Assembly (NCBI GenBank): GCA_036924085.1 | Contig: JAVGWX010000013.1 | Coordinates: forward strand, 49,422,465 to 49,486,464 | DNA: 64,000 nt | Source of the DNA: Ariolimax columbianus | Lineage: Eukaryota; Mollusca; Gastropoda; Stylommatophora; Arionidae | Reading direction: 5' to 3' | Shown here: piece by piece, positions 29,340 through 39,811 of the stretch | How positions within the stretch are numbered: position 1 is the stretch's first letter | Layout of the letters: each line of letters opens with the position of its first letter | Notes under the pieces: generated by a model | The model's input: the letters and a program-made list of their open reading frames with translations, nothing else | Databases searched by the model: none | Told to the model about the DNA's origin: nothing | Made by a program: the position numbers and the translations under genes

Positions 29340-30200
29340 GAGTCCAGTTCAGTTCCAGTTCGATTGTCAGCTCCAAGGTCGGCTGCAATGGATCTCCAGC
29401 GTCATTTATCTTCAGCTTTGAAAGTACAACCTGCCAGGCTTTTCCATGTTCATTGCTTGATGTTACCCCGTCCTTCCTCTCCCAGCTTTAAGCTTTGCTT
29501 ACCTCTGTTAACATTGCTGTCCCCTGCTGGAAGTTGCTTGCGCAGAGTCGTTCAATTTAACTCGCTAGAGTCACACAAGGTGCTTAGATCGCAGAGCAGA
29601 ACTTCGGAGAAAGCGTGCCGCCCGAAAGAACAGAACGTGCGGAAACTCCACAGCCGACTCCTGACATGTGTGCCCCATGAGCGACAGTCTTTAAGCCAGG
29701 ATTAGGCTTAAATACTCATATTGTTTGGCTTCGTTCATTCTCAATCTCCCACTAACAAGTCGTAAAAAGGGCTTTGCAGGTAGCAAATGTAGTTCAAGGA
29801 ACGGGATGCATTGTATCGTAATTTACAGATTGACTGCAATATTTTCCCCATTCGGTCTAACACATCCTTCTTCAGCAGGCATTTTTTTGTACCGAGTTAG
29901 CCTTCCCTCTTCGATCCATTAGCCTTAGCCAGTCAGCTCTGTTGCATCTTGTTATCCAGGATCACCGCGTGGAGGTGTGGTAGGGTCTTGGCAGCTCTGG
30001 TTCGCTGGGCCTGACGCTAGCAGTCAGCTATGGGTCGCCTGACCACTGTAGCTAATGTGATGCTCGGTGTCTTGAACCCAAATAGTCATATCACATGACA
30101 TCTCGCAATCTCGCAACACAAGTCTGATGCTGTTTTGATTTTCGCTTCTGATGGACAGCTATTTTAATGTTTATCTCCGCCACTGCTGCCTTCCATCTTT
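29340..30200. other. 3' UTR and downstream sequence of the SLC46-type gene
   Basis: No clear AATAAA is seen near the stop. 29370-29480 resembles 8560-8690. 29940-30010 weakly resembles the AAC-tail element body (CATCTTGTTATCCAGGATCA, then GGGTCTTGG). The 113-codon open frame at 29364 has no recognisable domain and I do not call it. Confidence 0.35.
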
Positions 30201-30213
30201 CCTTCCTCCAGTA

Positions 30214-31250
30214 TTGTGTTGTGTAAGGTTTCCTCCAGTATTGTGTTGTGTAAGGTTTCCACTAGTATTGTGTTGTGTAAGGTTTCCTCCAGTATTGTGT
30301 TGTGTAAGGTTTCCACCAGTATTTTGTTGTGTAAGGTTTCCTCCAGTATTTTGTTGTGTAAGGTTTCCTCCAGTATTGTGTTGTTTAAGGTTTCCTCCAG
30401 TATTTTGTTGTGTAAGGTTTCCTCCAGTATTGTGTTGTGTAAGGTTTCCTCTAGTATTGTGTTATGTAAGGTTTCCTCCAGTATTGTGTTGTGTAAGGTT
30501 TCCTCTAGTATTGTGTTGTGTAAGGTTTCCTCTAGTATTGTGTTGTGTAAGGTTTCCTCTAGTATTGTGTTGTTTAAGGTTTCCTCTAGTATTGTGTTGT
30601 AAGGTTTCCTCTAGTATTGTGTTGAAAGGTTTCCTCTAGTATTGTGTTGTAAGGTTTCCTCTAGTATTGTGTTGTAAGGTTTCCTCTAGTATTGTGTTGT
30701 GTAAGGTTTCCTCTAGTATTGTGTTGTGTAAGGTTTCCTCTAGTATTGTGTTGTAAGGTTTTCTCTAGTATTGTGTTGTAAGGTTTCCTCTAGCATTGTG
30801 TTGTGTAAGGTTTCCTCTAGTATTGTGTTGTGCAAGGTTTCCTCTAGTATTGTGTTGTGTAAGGTTTCCTCTAGTATTGTGTTGTGTAAGGTTTCCTCTA
30901 GTATTGTGTTGTGTAAGGTTTCCTCTAGTATTGTGTTGTGTAAGTTTTCCTCCAGTATTGTGTTGTGTAAGGTTTCCTCTAGTATTGTGTTGTTTAAGGT
31001 TTCCTCTAGTATTGTGTTGTGTACGGTTTCCTCTAGTATTGTGTTGTGTAAGGTTTCCTCTAGTATTGTGTTGTAAGGTTTCCTCTAGTATTGTGTTGTA
31101 AGGTTTCCTCTAGTATTGTGTTGTAAGGTTTCCTCTAGTATTGTGTTGTAAGGTTTCCTCTAGTATTGTGTTGTAAGGTTTCCTCTAGTATTGTGTTGTA
31201 AGGTTTCCTCTAGTATTGTGTTGTAAGGTTTCCTCCAGTATTGTGTTGTG
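30214..31250. repeat. 27/25-bp minisatellite, about 39 units
   Basis: The unit is TCCTCTAGTATTGTGTTGTG, then TAAGGTT (27 bp), with a 25-bp version lacking a GT. Early units carry CCAG or CACTAG variants, and the last eight or so are all the 25-bp type, so the array grew directionally. ORFs inside are products of the repeat. Confidence 0.95.
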
Positions 31251-31399
31251 TGAGGTCTTTATATAACTAAAATATCTTAACTCTGGCAGTCTGATTTGGT
31301 TCATCAATTCCCCTTGCGCCTAGAGCTTCCGTTTTTGCTTTCCTTTGTTTCAGGGAGGTTCATCCATTGCTGTATATACCCACATTACAAAAACCCAAT

Positions 31400-31800
31400 T
31401 ATTAAGAATAATACTCGAGAAATCTGGATGAACAGGTGGGCGACGGAAACAAACAAGTCGCAGTATATTTATCAAAATGTCACAGCCAAAAAATAACGAT
31501 GACATAAATAAACTACATAGAAGAGATCAAAGTATCATCATTCAGTTCCGAACAGGACATGCCGTAATCAATAGCCACTTAACCGCATCAGTTCCCAACA
31601 CCTGCCCCTGTGCATATATTGCACTCATCCTAATGGAACTGTTCGACACCTACTAGTTGAGTGCAAGGCGCTTGCGGACATTAGGAAAATATTCTTACAA
31701 GCACTGCCAACAATTGCCAACACACTGTACGGAGCAGTGACACAACTGAAGAAGACCTGTATCTATATTAGAATGGCATTGGTCTCCTAAGAGAAGGCTT
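31400..31800 (+). pseudogene. LINE-J C-terminal fragment
   Basis: Pieces in different frames read HRRDQSIIIQFRTGHAVINS, then TASVPNTCPC, and HLLVECKALADIRKIF followed by LPTIANTLYG. This is the Cys/His C-terminal tail common to I-group LINE proteins (RTGH, CPC, HLLxxC). It is followed directly by a 27-bp minisatellite. Confidence 0.6.
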
Positions 31801-31904
31801 GCTCAGCAGCTGTGGGATAACAACAACAGCCAACATTGCAAAGGCATCATTTCTCTTCTCCTATCGTTTGTTCCTAGTTCGTGAATCCAATCGGTTTGTT
31901 CCTA

Positions 31905-32500
31905 GTGCATCTCTCCAATTATTTGTTCACGGTCCATCTCTCCAATAATTTGTTCACGGTCCATCTCTCCAATAATTTGTTCACGGTCCATCTCTCCAAT
32001 AATTTGTTCACGGTCCATATCTCCAATAATTTGTTCACGGTCCATCTCTCCAATAATTTGTTCACGGTCCATCTCTCCAATAATTTGTTCACGGTCCATA
32101 TCTCCAATAATTTGTTCACGGTCCATTTCCCCAATAATTTGTTCACGGTCCATATCTCAAATAATTTGTTCACGGTCCATCTCTCCAATAATTTGTTCAC
32201 GGTCCATCTCTCCAATTATTTGTTTAGGTCCATCTGTCCAATTATTTGTTCATGGTCCATCTCTAAAATTATTTGTTCACGGTCCATCTCTCCAATTATT
32301 TGTTCACGGTCCATCTCTAAAATTATTTGTTCACGGTACATCTTTGTGATCGTTTGTTCACGCTACATTTTCCCAATTTTTTGTTCACGGTCCATCTCTT
32401 CAATCGTTTGTTCACGGTTCATCTCTCCAATCTTTGTTCACGGCCCATATCTCTAATTATTTGTTTATTGCCCATATCTCTAATTATTTGGTCACGCTTA
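31905..32500. repeat. 27-bp minisatellite, about 21 units
   Basis: The unit is CCAATAATTTGTTCACGGTC, then CATCTCT. It is regular for the first fourteen units and then degenerates to the right. Period is a multiple of three, so both strands are open by chance. Confidence 0.93.
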
Positions 32501-33055
32501 ATGTTTCTCCAGAAAACCAATAAAACAAATGTACCTAACACCTGGTCACTCCCATTTTTAATGTATAAATGACTTGCTAGAATGTCCATATTTGAGTCAT
32601 GTTTATGAAACCAAATTTGGTTTACCCTATTCTCTCCCTGATTTCCATTTAACATCTCCAGTTTTCCCTTCATTATATCACCAAGATACAATTAGCTAAT
32701 GAATTGTTACAATTCTTGACAATATATTTTTATCTTTAAAGCAGATTTTGAGTCTTTTCTTGTTAATTATAATAATTGTTCTTTTATCAGTGAAATAACG
32801 GCATATGATGGTTTCCGGTTTAGCACCTTACAATCTTCTGGGCCATTTTAGTCCGGATGTATATTCTATTCCATTTGCTTTCATCACCTGATGTGGATTC
32901 ATAAAACTGTATCTATAGGATGCCACCAATAGAGGACTGTATTAGGATAAGTTTTGTGCACCGTTTATATAATTAAACTGTATTTTTAAATTACATCGAA
33001 TTAAATATGTTGCCATTTATTATCGAAAACGAGTGGGCAAGTAGATATTGAATCA
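32501..33055. other. AT-rich sequence, nothing recognised
   Basis: No open frame, element or tandem repeat is identified. Confidence 0.4.
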
Positions 33056-33059
33056 TGTA

Positions 33060-33640
33060 GGCCGCTGTAAAAAGTACTACATGAATATCAACACATCAAA
33101 AACAGAGACAACGATAATAAATATAATGCACACCACACTTGATATTTATGTGTATGAGGAATAAATAAAGAAGGAATTAGAATTTATATATTTAGGAACT
33201 ATTTGTACTGAGGTCGGCAGACTCTATAGAGAAATAGAGACGAGAGTGCAGATGGCAAACGATGTTACTTACCAGTTATCTCCACTACTGTAACACTCCA
33301 AGATAAACATTATCTTCATCCCCACGCTGTGCTACAAGTGTCAGACATGGACATTAAATAGAGCTCCGAAACAACAGTTAGCCATCTGCTAAATGCGGTG
33401 CCTATGATAGGTCACTAACAACAGCAGAAGAGATAGAATCACATTTATGCATATTCTAGAGATGGTTGGAACAATTCTCTTCCTAAATTACATCCAGCAA
33501 CAGAGAATGAAAGGGTTTGACCACATTGTGAGAATCCAACCAGACCATATTGTTCATGCAACCTTCTACAGGAGAACATCAGGAAGAACGGGAGAGGTAG
33601 ACCGAGGAAAAGGTCGATAGGCAGCGTGAACGAGACCTGC
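33060..33640 (+). pseudogene. LINE-H RT thumb fragment
   Basis: Translation in shifting frames gives YYMNINTSKTETT, then FIYLGTICTEVGRLYREIET, VQMANDVTYQLSPLL, FIPTLCYKCQTWTLNRAPKQ and GRGRPRKRSIGSVNETC. These are the RT thumb and C-terminal blocks in normal order, with several stops. A 43-bp minisatellite starts at the end of this coding. Confidence 0.65.
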
Positions 33641-34195
33641 CGTGAAATGGGCCACGAGAGACACGAATGACAGATACATACCACGACACTGGGGCCACAA
33701 AAGACGCGAAAGACAGATACATACCACGACACCGGGGCCACGAGAGACATGAATGACAGATACATACCACGACACTTGGGCCACGAGAGACACGAATGAC
33801 AGATACATACCACGACACTGGGGCCACGATAGACACGAATGACAGATACATACCAAGACACTGGGGCCACGAGAGACACGAATGACAGATACATACAACG
33901 ACACTGGGGCCACGAGAGACATGAATGACAGATACATACCACAACACTGGGGCCACGAGAGACACGAATGACAGATACATACCACGACACTGGGGCCACA
34001 AGAGACGCGAAAGACAGACACATATCACGACACTGCGGCCACGAGAGACGCGAAAGAGAGATACAAACTACGACACTGGGGCAACGAGAGACGCGAAAGA
34101 CAGATACATACCACGACACTGGGGCCACGAGAGACGCGAAAGACAGATACATACCACGACACTGGGGCCACAAGAGAAACGACAAAAGAGGAAAC
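33641..34195. repeat. 43-bp minisatellite, about 13 units
   Basis: The unit is GGGCCACGAGAGACACGAAT, then GACAGATACATACCACGACA, CTG. Two interspersed variants differ at ACACGAATG versus ACGCGAAAG. It begins at the end of LINE-H coding. Confidence 0.95.
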
Positions 34196-34255
34196 ACCTA
34201 AGGCCGCTGTGGCTATGCCAACTATGCTCACCTAGCCGACAGTATTCAGGTCAGG

Positions 34256-34483
34256 TCAGGTCAGGTCATCCCGTAACCGGTAAGGTCGTTGGGGCACACA
34301 TGAAGACATCCTCACAACTCCACGCCATCCCTCTCTGTCAGATGCCGCTGCCTGTGACTCTTTTGGTCGGAGACTGGTCCATTCTTTTATGTTGTCCTCC
34401 CATCTCTTTTTGGGCCGGCCTCTTCGTCGTCTGCCATGCACCTTCCCCTGGAGGATTGTGTTTGCAAGACCATTTGATCTCAA
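34256..34483 (-). CDS. RTE-A C-terminal part
   Basis: 75 codons matching the end of the + strand copy: RRRRGRPKKRWEDNIKEWTS, then AASDREGWRGVVRMSS. A frameshift or stops between 34484 and 34641 separate it from the thumb. Confidence 0.8.
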   Translation of the reverse strand: MRSNGLANTILQGKVHGRRRRGRPKKRWEDNIKEWTSLRPKESQAAASDREGWRGVVRMSSCVPQRPYRLRDDLT

Positions 34484-34641
34484 TATGTGACCGAACCAAG
34501 TGAGTTGCTTCTTTTGACAGTTGCCAAGAGATCTTCGAAAGGCCCTATTGCTGTTGTAATTCTATCTCGTATTTGCTCGTTTGTAACTCGATCTTTGTAC
34601 GTGACGTTTACAAGTTTTCGGAAACATCTCATCTCCAAGGT

Positions 34642-35523
34642 CTATATCCTTCGTTGAAGGTCAGCTGTAACTGTCCATGTCTCACACGCATAGAGGAATA
34701 TTGAAAGGACCAGTGTACGCATTAATCTGATTTTCGTGCTTAGTGCTACCCGTTTATCTTGCCAGATTTTGTTAAGCCGTGCAAGCGCCGCTATTGTCTG
34801 TGCTATTCTGGCCAACACTTCACATTTTGATCCTTCATCACTGACAATCGACCCAAGATATTTAAAACGGTCAACCACTTCGCGTTCCTGACCGTTAGCT
34901 TTTATCTTGCTGTTGAAGCCCGTATCGTTGCTGGTCATTAATTTTGTCTTTCCAGCGTTTATCTCCATACCATAGCAAAGAGCTGTTTCATCGATCCTTC
35001 TGACCCATTCCTGGAGTTCTGCTTCTGAACCCGCCAACCCGTAGATATCATCTGCAAAACGAAGGTTGGTAATCGTTCGGCCCCCTATCTTGACAGTACC
35101 AACGTGACCTCCAAGGGCCTCACTCATAATTCCTTCAAGGATTATATTGAAAAGGGTTGGAGAGAGTGTATACCCCTGTCTCACACCAACTGATATGCGA
35201 AACCAGTCTCCTCGCCTCCCATTCACAAGAACTGCGCTAGACGCCTTGTTATACAGGCATTCAAGGACCGTTATAATATTTCCGTTGATATTATACATCC
35301 TCATGGTTGCCCAAAGCGCTTTATGACATACCCTATCAAACGCCTTCTTAAAATCCACAAACACATGATACAGTGTTTGGTGCTGTTCTAGATATTTCTC
35401 GCTTAGCAGCCTAAAATTAAATATATGTTCTGTAGTGCTTCTTCCCTGTTTGAACCCTGCTTGCTCCTCGGCAATAATGTTCTCTGCTTGGGGTTTCAAT
35501 CGGTCGAGGATTAATCTAAGCAT
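34642..35523 (-). CDS. RTE-A RT, palm and thumb
   Basis: 293 codons. VFVDFKKAFDRVCH carries the first catalytic Asp, VGVRQGYTLSPTLFN follows, then LRFADDIYGLAG with the Asp-Asp pair. The thumb reads VDRFKYLGSIVSDEGSKCEV and MRTLVLSIFLYACETWT. All catalytic residues are intact in this stretch. Confidence 0.88.
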   Translation of the reverse strand: MLRLILDRLKPQAENIIAEEQAGFKQGRSTTEHIFNFRLLSEKYLEQHQTLYHVFVDFKKAFDRVCHKALWATMRMYNINGNIITVLECLYNKASSAVLVNGRRGDWFRISVGVRQGYTLSPTLFNIILEGIMSEALGGHVGTVKIGGRTITNLRFADDIYGLAGSEAELQEWVRRIDETALCYGMEINAGKTKLMTSNDTGFNSKIKANGQEREVVDRFKYLGSIVSDEGSKCEVLARIAQTIAALARLNKIWQDKRVALSTKIRLMRTLVLSIFLYACETWTVTADLQRRI

Positions 35524-35575
35524 GACCTTGCTTAGGGTGGCTAATGAGGCTTACTGTTCTGTAATTTTGGCACAG

Positions 35576-36049
35576 CTATAGGTTTCCAGACTTATGTAAC
35601 GGTATAACTATTGATTTCGTCCATAAGTCCGGCCAGTTTCCTGTCGCTCGAATTTTGTTACAGATGTGTGTCAGGCCTTCCACCACTACCTCTCCATCTG
35701 CTTGTAAGAGCTCTGCTGGTATATTGTCCACGCCGGCAGCCTTCCCTCTTCTCAATGTCTTTACCGCTGCAATTACCTTTTCCTTCGTTATCAGTTGGTT
35801 ATCCTCTATATTTGTTGATGTTGGGGGGAATGTTTTCTCAGGTTTGTTTCGCCCTTCATAGTTAAATAGCTCAGAACAGTACTCTGTCCATCTTGCCAGT
35901 ACGTCATTTCCCTCATGGAGACACTTGCCGTTTTTATCATGAATCATAAGGTTCCTGCTTTGTCTTGGTGTTACCAGTTCTTTGACCACCCGGTATGCTC
36001 CTTTAGCATCATTTCTGTTTAGTCTCTTCAATGTTTGCGCATTGCTCAC
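35576..36049 (-). CDS. RTE-A RT, N-terminal (fingers) part
   Basis: 157 codons with RWTEYCSELFNYEGRN, LRRGKAAGVDNIPAELLQAD and WPDLWTKSIVIPLHKSGNL, the first RT blocks. A stop ends it where the family continues with NYRTVSLISH, visible in the next frame. Confidence 0.8.
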   Translation of the reverse strand: MSNAQTLKRLNRNDAKGAYRVVKELVTPRQSRNLMIHDKNGKCLHEGNDVLARWTEYCSELFNYEGRNKPEKTFPPTSTNIEDNQLITKEKVIAAVKTLRRGKAAGVDNIPAELLQADGEVVVEGLTHICNKIRATGNWPDLWTKSIVIPLHKSGNL

Positions 36050-36440
36050 ATATCCACGCTTCTTTCGCCTCTCTCATCTTTTGTTGTATGGCTTTCTTGA
36101 CCTCTTTATAACTGCTGACCTCCTCCGGTGAGTTATTGTGTTTTTTCAGTGACCTTTTATCACAAAGGTCTAGAATGTCTTTGGTCACACATGGTTTATT
36201 TTTTATTTGGTGGCATCCCATGATCTCTGTTGCAGTATCTATGAGAGCTGCGTTCAGAGACTCTGTAACTGTATCTGTATCCAATCCCTCTCTGAGAGCC
36301 AACAGTGGTGCAAATCTCCCTCCCACCCTTGCTTGGAACACTTCGGTGATTTTTGAGTCCATTAGTTTGTCCAGGTCAAACTTTAGCCTGGTCACATTCT
36401 TCTTTGCGACTCCCTTCAATCGAAGACGCATGGTCATCAT
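36009..36440 (-). CDS. RTE-A linker region upstream of RT
   Basis: 143 codons beginning MMTMRLRLKGVAKKNVTRLK, then DLDKLMDSKITEVFQARVGG and VTKDILDLCDKR. This Lys-rich linker between endonuclease and RT is typical of RTE-like LINEs. It overlaps the next ORF by about 40 bp in another frame, indicating a frameshift. Confidence 0.75.
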   Translation of the reverse strand: MMTMRLRLKGVAKKNVTRLKFDLDKLMDSKITEVFQARVGGRFAPLLALREGLDTDTVTESLNAALIDTATEIMGCHQIKNKPCVTKDILDLCDKRSLKKHNNSPEEVSSYKEVKKAIQQKMREAKEAWICEQCANIEETKQK

Positions 36441-36458
36441 AAGCTCATTGGAGCCTAA

Positions 36459-36929
36459 TCAGGAAAGATAATTTCAAAATTCAACTCCAAAACCAACAAC
36501 CTAGACCACTCCAGAGCCAGCAAGACCTCGGGTGAGGGGGTGGGGGAGGGGGGAGGGGGTCGATTCCAGAAGGGCATGAACAATTCAATCGTCCTAGCTC
36601 ACTGGTCGGAAAAGAAATGGCCAATGCCAATCCAAAACTAACAGCTGAGACACACCCCCGCCTCCCCCCCCCCCCCCCCCCCCCCGACCTAACTCACTCC
36701 AGCGCCAGAATGACCGCATGGGGAGGACTTCAGGGGCTAGAACAAACCAGTCATCCGTTGGTCACTTTGTAACAAAACTACATGACCGGAATGAGATTGG
36801 ATTGGGACTCGCACAAGAATCACTACCTTGATGAAGAACGAGTCGCTTATGACTTATGACTTTGCCTATATTGTCCCATCCACACTCTTGACTTTTGTTC
36901 TTTACTTGACTCACAACATCATCTTAAGA
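36459..36929. other. Spacer with G-rich and C-rich tracts
   Basis: 36533-36560 is a G-rich run (GGTGAGGGGGTGGGGGAGGG) that could form a G-quadruplex on the + strand. 36665-36685 is almost pure C. Both tracts sit in similar surroundings (AATCCAAAACTAACA-like before, CTAnCTCACTCCAGnGCCAG-like nearby), suggesting an old imperfect duplication. No gene is seen. Confidence 0.5.
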
Positions 36930-37140
36930 AATCATCTTAAGATCATCATGTAGCATGTAGCATGTCCTTTGTAGAACATTCGCTCCTATCACAGTCTGTC
37001 TGAAAGAAACTCGTTCCCTTGCCAAAACACCAGCTTCCGCCACTGTCATACTCAGGCATTCCTGGATATCTTGGTGCCTTCGTCTTCTTGGTCAACCCCT
37101 TCCTCTTTTGCCTGGCACCATACCTTCCATCACCGTCCTC

Positions 37141-37545
37141 TCAAGACCGTTGTGTCTTGCATTTTCTAGCAAAAAGGGAATTGATAAACCAGTTCTCCTC
37201 TATTCTCAACTCTTGCCGTATGTCTACATTTGTTCTTTTCTCTGTCCAGGGTATTCTGAGGATCTTTCTGTAACATTTTGACTCGAAGGATTCGATTCTT
37301 TGTCTAGAAGTTTTGGTAATCGTCCATGCTTCACAGCCAGAAGCTGCCACAGGAAAAACACAGACTCTCAAGACTTTTACTTTTATCGTTTTGTTGGTGC
37401 CCTGCCATAATTTCTTCAGGTTGTTCAGTCTCTGCATTGCCATAGCTAGTCTTCTTCTGATTTCTTTCGAGCAGTCACTTTTTTTGTCAATTCTAGAGCC
37501 CAGATATTCCAAATGTGTGACCTGATCTATTTCCTCACAACCCAC
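37141..37545 (-). CDS. LINE-B RT thumb and C-terminal segment
   Basis: 134 codons: VTHLEYLGSRIDKKSDCSKE, then MQRLNNLKKLWQGTNKTI, SFESKCYRKILRIPWTEKRT and NWFINSLFARK. It corresponds to the 60160-60510 fragment in the last third. Confidence 0.78.
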   Translation of the reverse strand: MGCEEIDQVTHLEYLGSRIDKKSDCSKEIRRRLAMAMQRLNNLKKLWQGTNKTIKVKVLRVCVFPVAASGCEAWTITKTSRQRIESFESKCYRKILRIPWTEKRTNVDIRQELRIEENWFINSLFARKCKTQRS

Positions 37546-37557
37546 TTTAAATTTATG

Positions 37558-37785
37558 CTAACATTGTGTTTTATCGGTGGTCATCATCTTTGTTTTGTTT
37601 ATGTTTATGAACAGATTTTGATCTTTACTATGTCCATTACCGGCTGAAAGTAGCTGCTCTAGCCCTTCTGCACTTCTTGATAGTATCATTGTGTCATCTG
37701 CGAATCGTAACTCTGGAATCTCGTACCCCCCAATCGTAAATGGGTCGAAACTTTCAATGTTCTCATCTTCTCGAACATTTCTCAT
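37558..37785 (-). CDS. LINE-B RT catalytic segment
   Basis: 75 codons with IGGYEIPELRFADDTMILSR (catalytic Asp-Asp) and NLFININKTKMMTT. Reading upstream of the Met in the same element gives the GVRQGCILSP block, so the Met is internal. Confidence 0.75.
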   Translation of the reverse strand: MRNVREDENIESFDPFTIGGYEIPELRFADDTMILSRSAEGLEQLLSAGNGHSKDQNLFININKTKMMTTDKTQC

Positions 37786-37916
37786 TTTACATTCCGCATA
37801 TATGTTGCACAGATAAGGTGAGAGGATACATCCCTGTCGGACTCCTTTTAGTACTGAAAACCAATCTGATGTTTGCCGAGATACTCGGACAGCGGCTTGT
37901 TGATATTGGTATAATG

Positions 37917-39808
37917 TTTCTTCTTCTTCGTACGCAGTCAGACAGTAACCATTATTTTTTCGAAAAAAGCAGCGGTCATCCTGAGGCTATCGACACTGCC
38001 ATAGAGCTTGTCTAGTGTTGACACTGGTGATGGTCAGATCTGCTCTCTCTGATCCTCGTATGTTGGGCAGTTTTACAGCAAATGCTCAGCGGTCATTCTT
38101 CGGGTACCATACGGAAATTCGTCGGTGCCACCTATCTTCAATTTGTTGAATAGGTGGTACCTCAGTCTATTGTGGCCAGTGCGAAGTCTGAAGACCACGA
38201 TCTGCTCTCTTCTGTTCAACTGGTAATAGGCATCGTTTTTGGTGTAGCCAGTATGTTCGGTTTCCCATTTGGTCATGTATCTAGCTCTAATAAGCCGTTT
38301 TGACTCTTCGTATGTCATACTAGAATCTGGTTGTGGTAGTTTTGCACCTTCTTTTGCCAGTCTGTCTGCCTCCTCGTTGCCTTGGATGTTGCAGTGAGAT
38401 GGAAACCACTGCACCACTACCCTTTTTGGTGCGGACTGCTGGCATAGTTGACAGAGTACTGCTCTTAAATCATTAAGTTCAGTATTTTTCTGGCTTTTTA
38501 GTGCTGTGACTACGGCCAGAGCATCTGTAAGCAGGACTATATGGCTTTCATTCCTTTTACCTGTCACCATTTCTTCCACTGCTGCCCTCAGTGCCTCTGC
38601 CTCCGCTCTGAAATTGCTTGTGTATTTTCCAGTAGCGAATGACAGTGTTATTTTTCTGCCATTTGGTAGGTTCAGAAATGCTCCTGCCCCTCCGTTCTGT
38701 GTTGTATTTGTTACGGAACCGTCGGTGTATGCATGGGTCCAGTCCATGCTTGGATAGTTTTCCGTTATGTAACTCAGGGTAGTATCTCTTCTTTCTTTTT
38801 CAGACTGGCAGTTTTTGTTTCCAATACCTGGTATATTTTCTACCACCTCTGGAAATATATGCTGCCTCCAGGTAGGTTTTCGTACAGTAGGGATGGACTT
38901 TGGTGTTAGTGCGTTCATGGGGTTTTCGTGCATCTTTGCTTTGGCTATTTCTGCAAAGTTTCTTCGCTTTAGTTTCCCATTTCCGAAATTGTTTAGTCTC
39001 TGATGCATTGGATGGCCAGTCAGTCTTCTGAGTTTCTCTGATTGCAGCTGGGCTCTGCAGTCTCTTCTGTCGGTCATGGATTGCAGTTTTGTAATCTTTT
39101 CAAGTTCTACAATTGGCGTTGACTTCATGCCTCCTGTTATAACTCTCATGGCTTGGTTTTGGAGTTTGCTAATTTTATCGAAGTTCGCCTTTGCTGCTGT
39201 TGTCCATGCCGCAATGCCATACTCGAGAACTGGTCTCCTTTTCCAGTGTACAGTTTCTTTAGTATACTTTCGTCTGCTCCCCAGCTTGTGCCAGCAAGTT
39301 TCCTCATGATTGCCATTCTTTCTCTGGCTCTCATTCTGTTTCTCTCGATCTGACTTTTCCATGTCATGCGCCGATCAAATTTGACTCCCAGGTAGTTTGG
39401 GTTGTCGTTTGTCTGCAGGTATTTGCCGTTTAGACTTAATTTTGTGTTTTGGGGTTTGATTGATAGCGAGAATATTGTACATGTCGTTTTTTCCTCGTTT
39501 ATTTTTACCAGCCATGAGTACGCCCACTCTTCCAGCGATTTTAGGGCCTGATGCATCCGATTTCTTGCTATGGTGAGATTCTTTTCAGAGGTCCACATAG
39601 CCAGATCGTCTGCAAACATTGAGCTATGGACTCTTCTTGGTATATTCTCTGTAATGTCATTTAAATACACCAGGAGTGTGGGTGGCAGTACTCCTCCTTG
39701 GGGTACCCCCTGCTCAAGTGTCACCTTTTTGTTCATCTGCCCTTGTACTTGAACTCTGGCCGTTCTGTTTTTGAGGTAGTTTTTTATCCACTTGTACATT
39801 TTCCCACA
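37917..39808 (-). mobile_element. I-superfamily LINE copy 3, 3' half
   Basis: It starts on the + strand with the reversed GAA tail at 37917 and runs to the CR1-like insertion. The minus strand carries RT (from GQMNKKVTLEQGVPQGGVLP), FADDLAMW, RNase H and the C-terminal tail. The 5' half resumes at 41231. It interrupts LINE-B. Confidence 0.9.
38073..39362 (-). CDS. LINE copy 3 RT thumb, RNase H and C-terminus
   Basis: 429 codons in the frame after a one-base loss near 39235 (GGAAAAGGAGACC here against GGAAGAGTGAGACC in copies 1 and 2). It contains all RNase H blocks (TDGSVTN, LLTDALAVV, NIQGNEEADRLAKEGAKL) and REQIVVFRLRTGHNRLRYHL. The tail is damaged at the first Cys pair (EFPYGTRRM), and the frame ends at HLL. 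Confidence 0.85.
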   Translation of the reverse strand: MEKSDREKQNESQRKNGNHEETCWHKLGSRRKYTKETVHWKRRPVLEYGIAAWTTAAKANFDKISKLQNQAMRVITGGMKSTPIVELEKITKLQSMTDRRDCRAQLQSEKLRRLTGHPMHQRLNNFGNGKLKRRNFAEIAKAKMHENPMNALTPKSIPTVRKPTWRQHIFPEVVENIPGIGNKNCQSEKERRDTTLSYITENYPSMDWTHAYTDGSVTNTTQNGGAGAFLNLPNGRKITLSFATGKYTSNFRAEAEALRAAVEEMVTGKRNESHIVLLTDALAVVTALKSQKNTELNDLRAVLCQLCQQSAPKRVVVQWFPSHCNIQGNEEADRLAKEGAKLPQPDSSMTYEESKRLIRARYMTKWETEHTGYTKNDAYYQLNRREQIVVFRLRTGHNRLRYHLFNKLKIGGTDEFPYGTRRMTAEHLL

Positions 39809-39811
39809 CAC
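39146..39811 (-). CDS. LINE copy 3 RT palm
   Basis: 221 codons with GVPQGGVLPPTLL, FADDLAMWTSEKN and the segment KLSLNGKYLQTNDNPNYLGV that is missing from copy 2. Its last ~50 codons are out of frame after the deletion near 39235. Its first residues lie at the junction with the CR1-like insertion. Confidence 0.85.
   Translation of the reverse strand: MCGKMYKWIKNYLKNRTARVQVQGQMNKKVTLEQGVPQGGVLPPTLLVYLNDITENIPRRVHSSMFADDLAMWTSEKNLTIARNRMHQALKSLEEWAYSWLVKINEEKTTCTIFSLSIKPQNTKLSLNGKYLQTNDNPNYLGVKFDRRMTWKSQIERNRMRARERMAIMRKLAGTSWGADESILKKLYTGKGDQFSSMALRHGQQQQRRTSIKLANSKTKP

Larger units (their letters stand above)
34247..36458 (-). mobile_element. RTE-A LINE, larger copy, 5'-truncated
   Basis: 2.2 kb on the minus strand. 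The + strand starts with the reversed tail (TCAGG pentamers at 34247-34268). The 5' end lies at the endonuclease/RT linker (reading GSNELMMTMRLRLK near 36455), so the endonuclease is missing. RT is nearly complete in three ORFs separated by a stop and frameshifts. TAG at 34642-34644 replaces a Gln codon present in the + strand copy at 6691-7212. Confidence 0.88.
36930..37916 (-). mobile_element. LINE-B, 3' part (RT palm to C-terminus)
   Basis: Minus strand from 37916 down: LYQYQQAAVRVSRQTSDWFS, then VLKGVRQGCILSPYLCNIYA, LRFADDTMILSRSAEGLEQL, LEYLGSRIDKKSDCSKEIRR and GCEAWTITKTSRQRIESFE. Its upstream half is at 44154-44715, on the far side of an inserted I-type LINE. It is a craniofacial-development-protein-2-like/RTE-style RT; the clade is my inference. 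Confidence 0.82.

Noticed and set aside
29364..29705. 113-codon plus-strand ORF downstream of exon D
   Set aside because: No recognisable domain, and it lies in the presumed 3' UTR with dispersed-repeat similarity.
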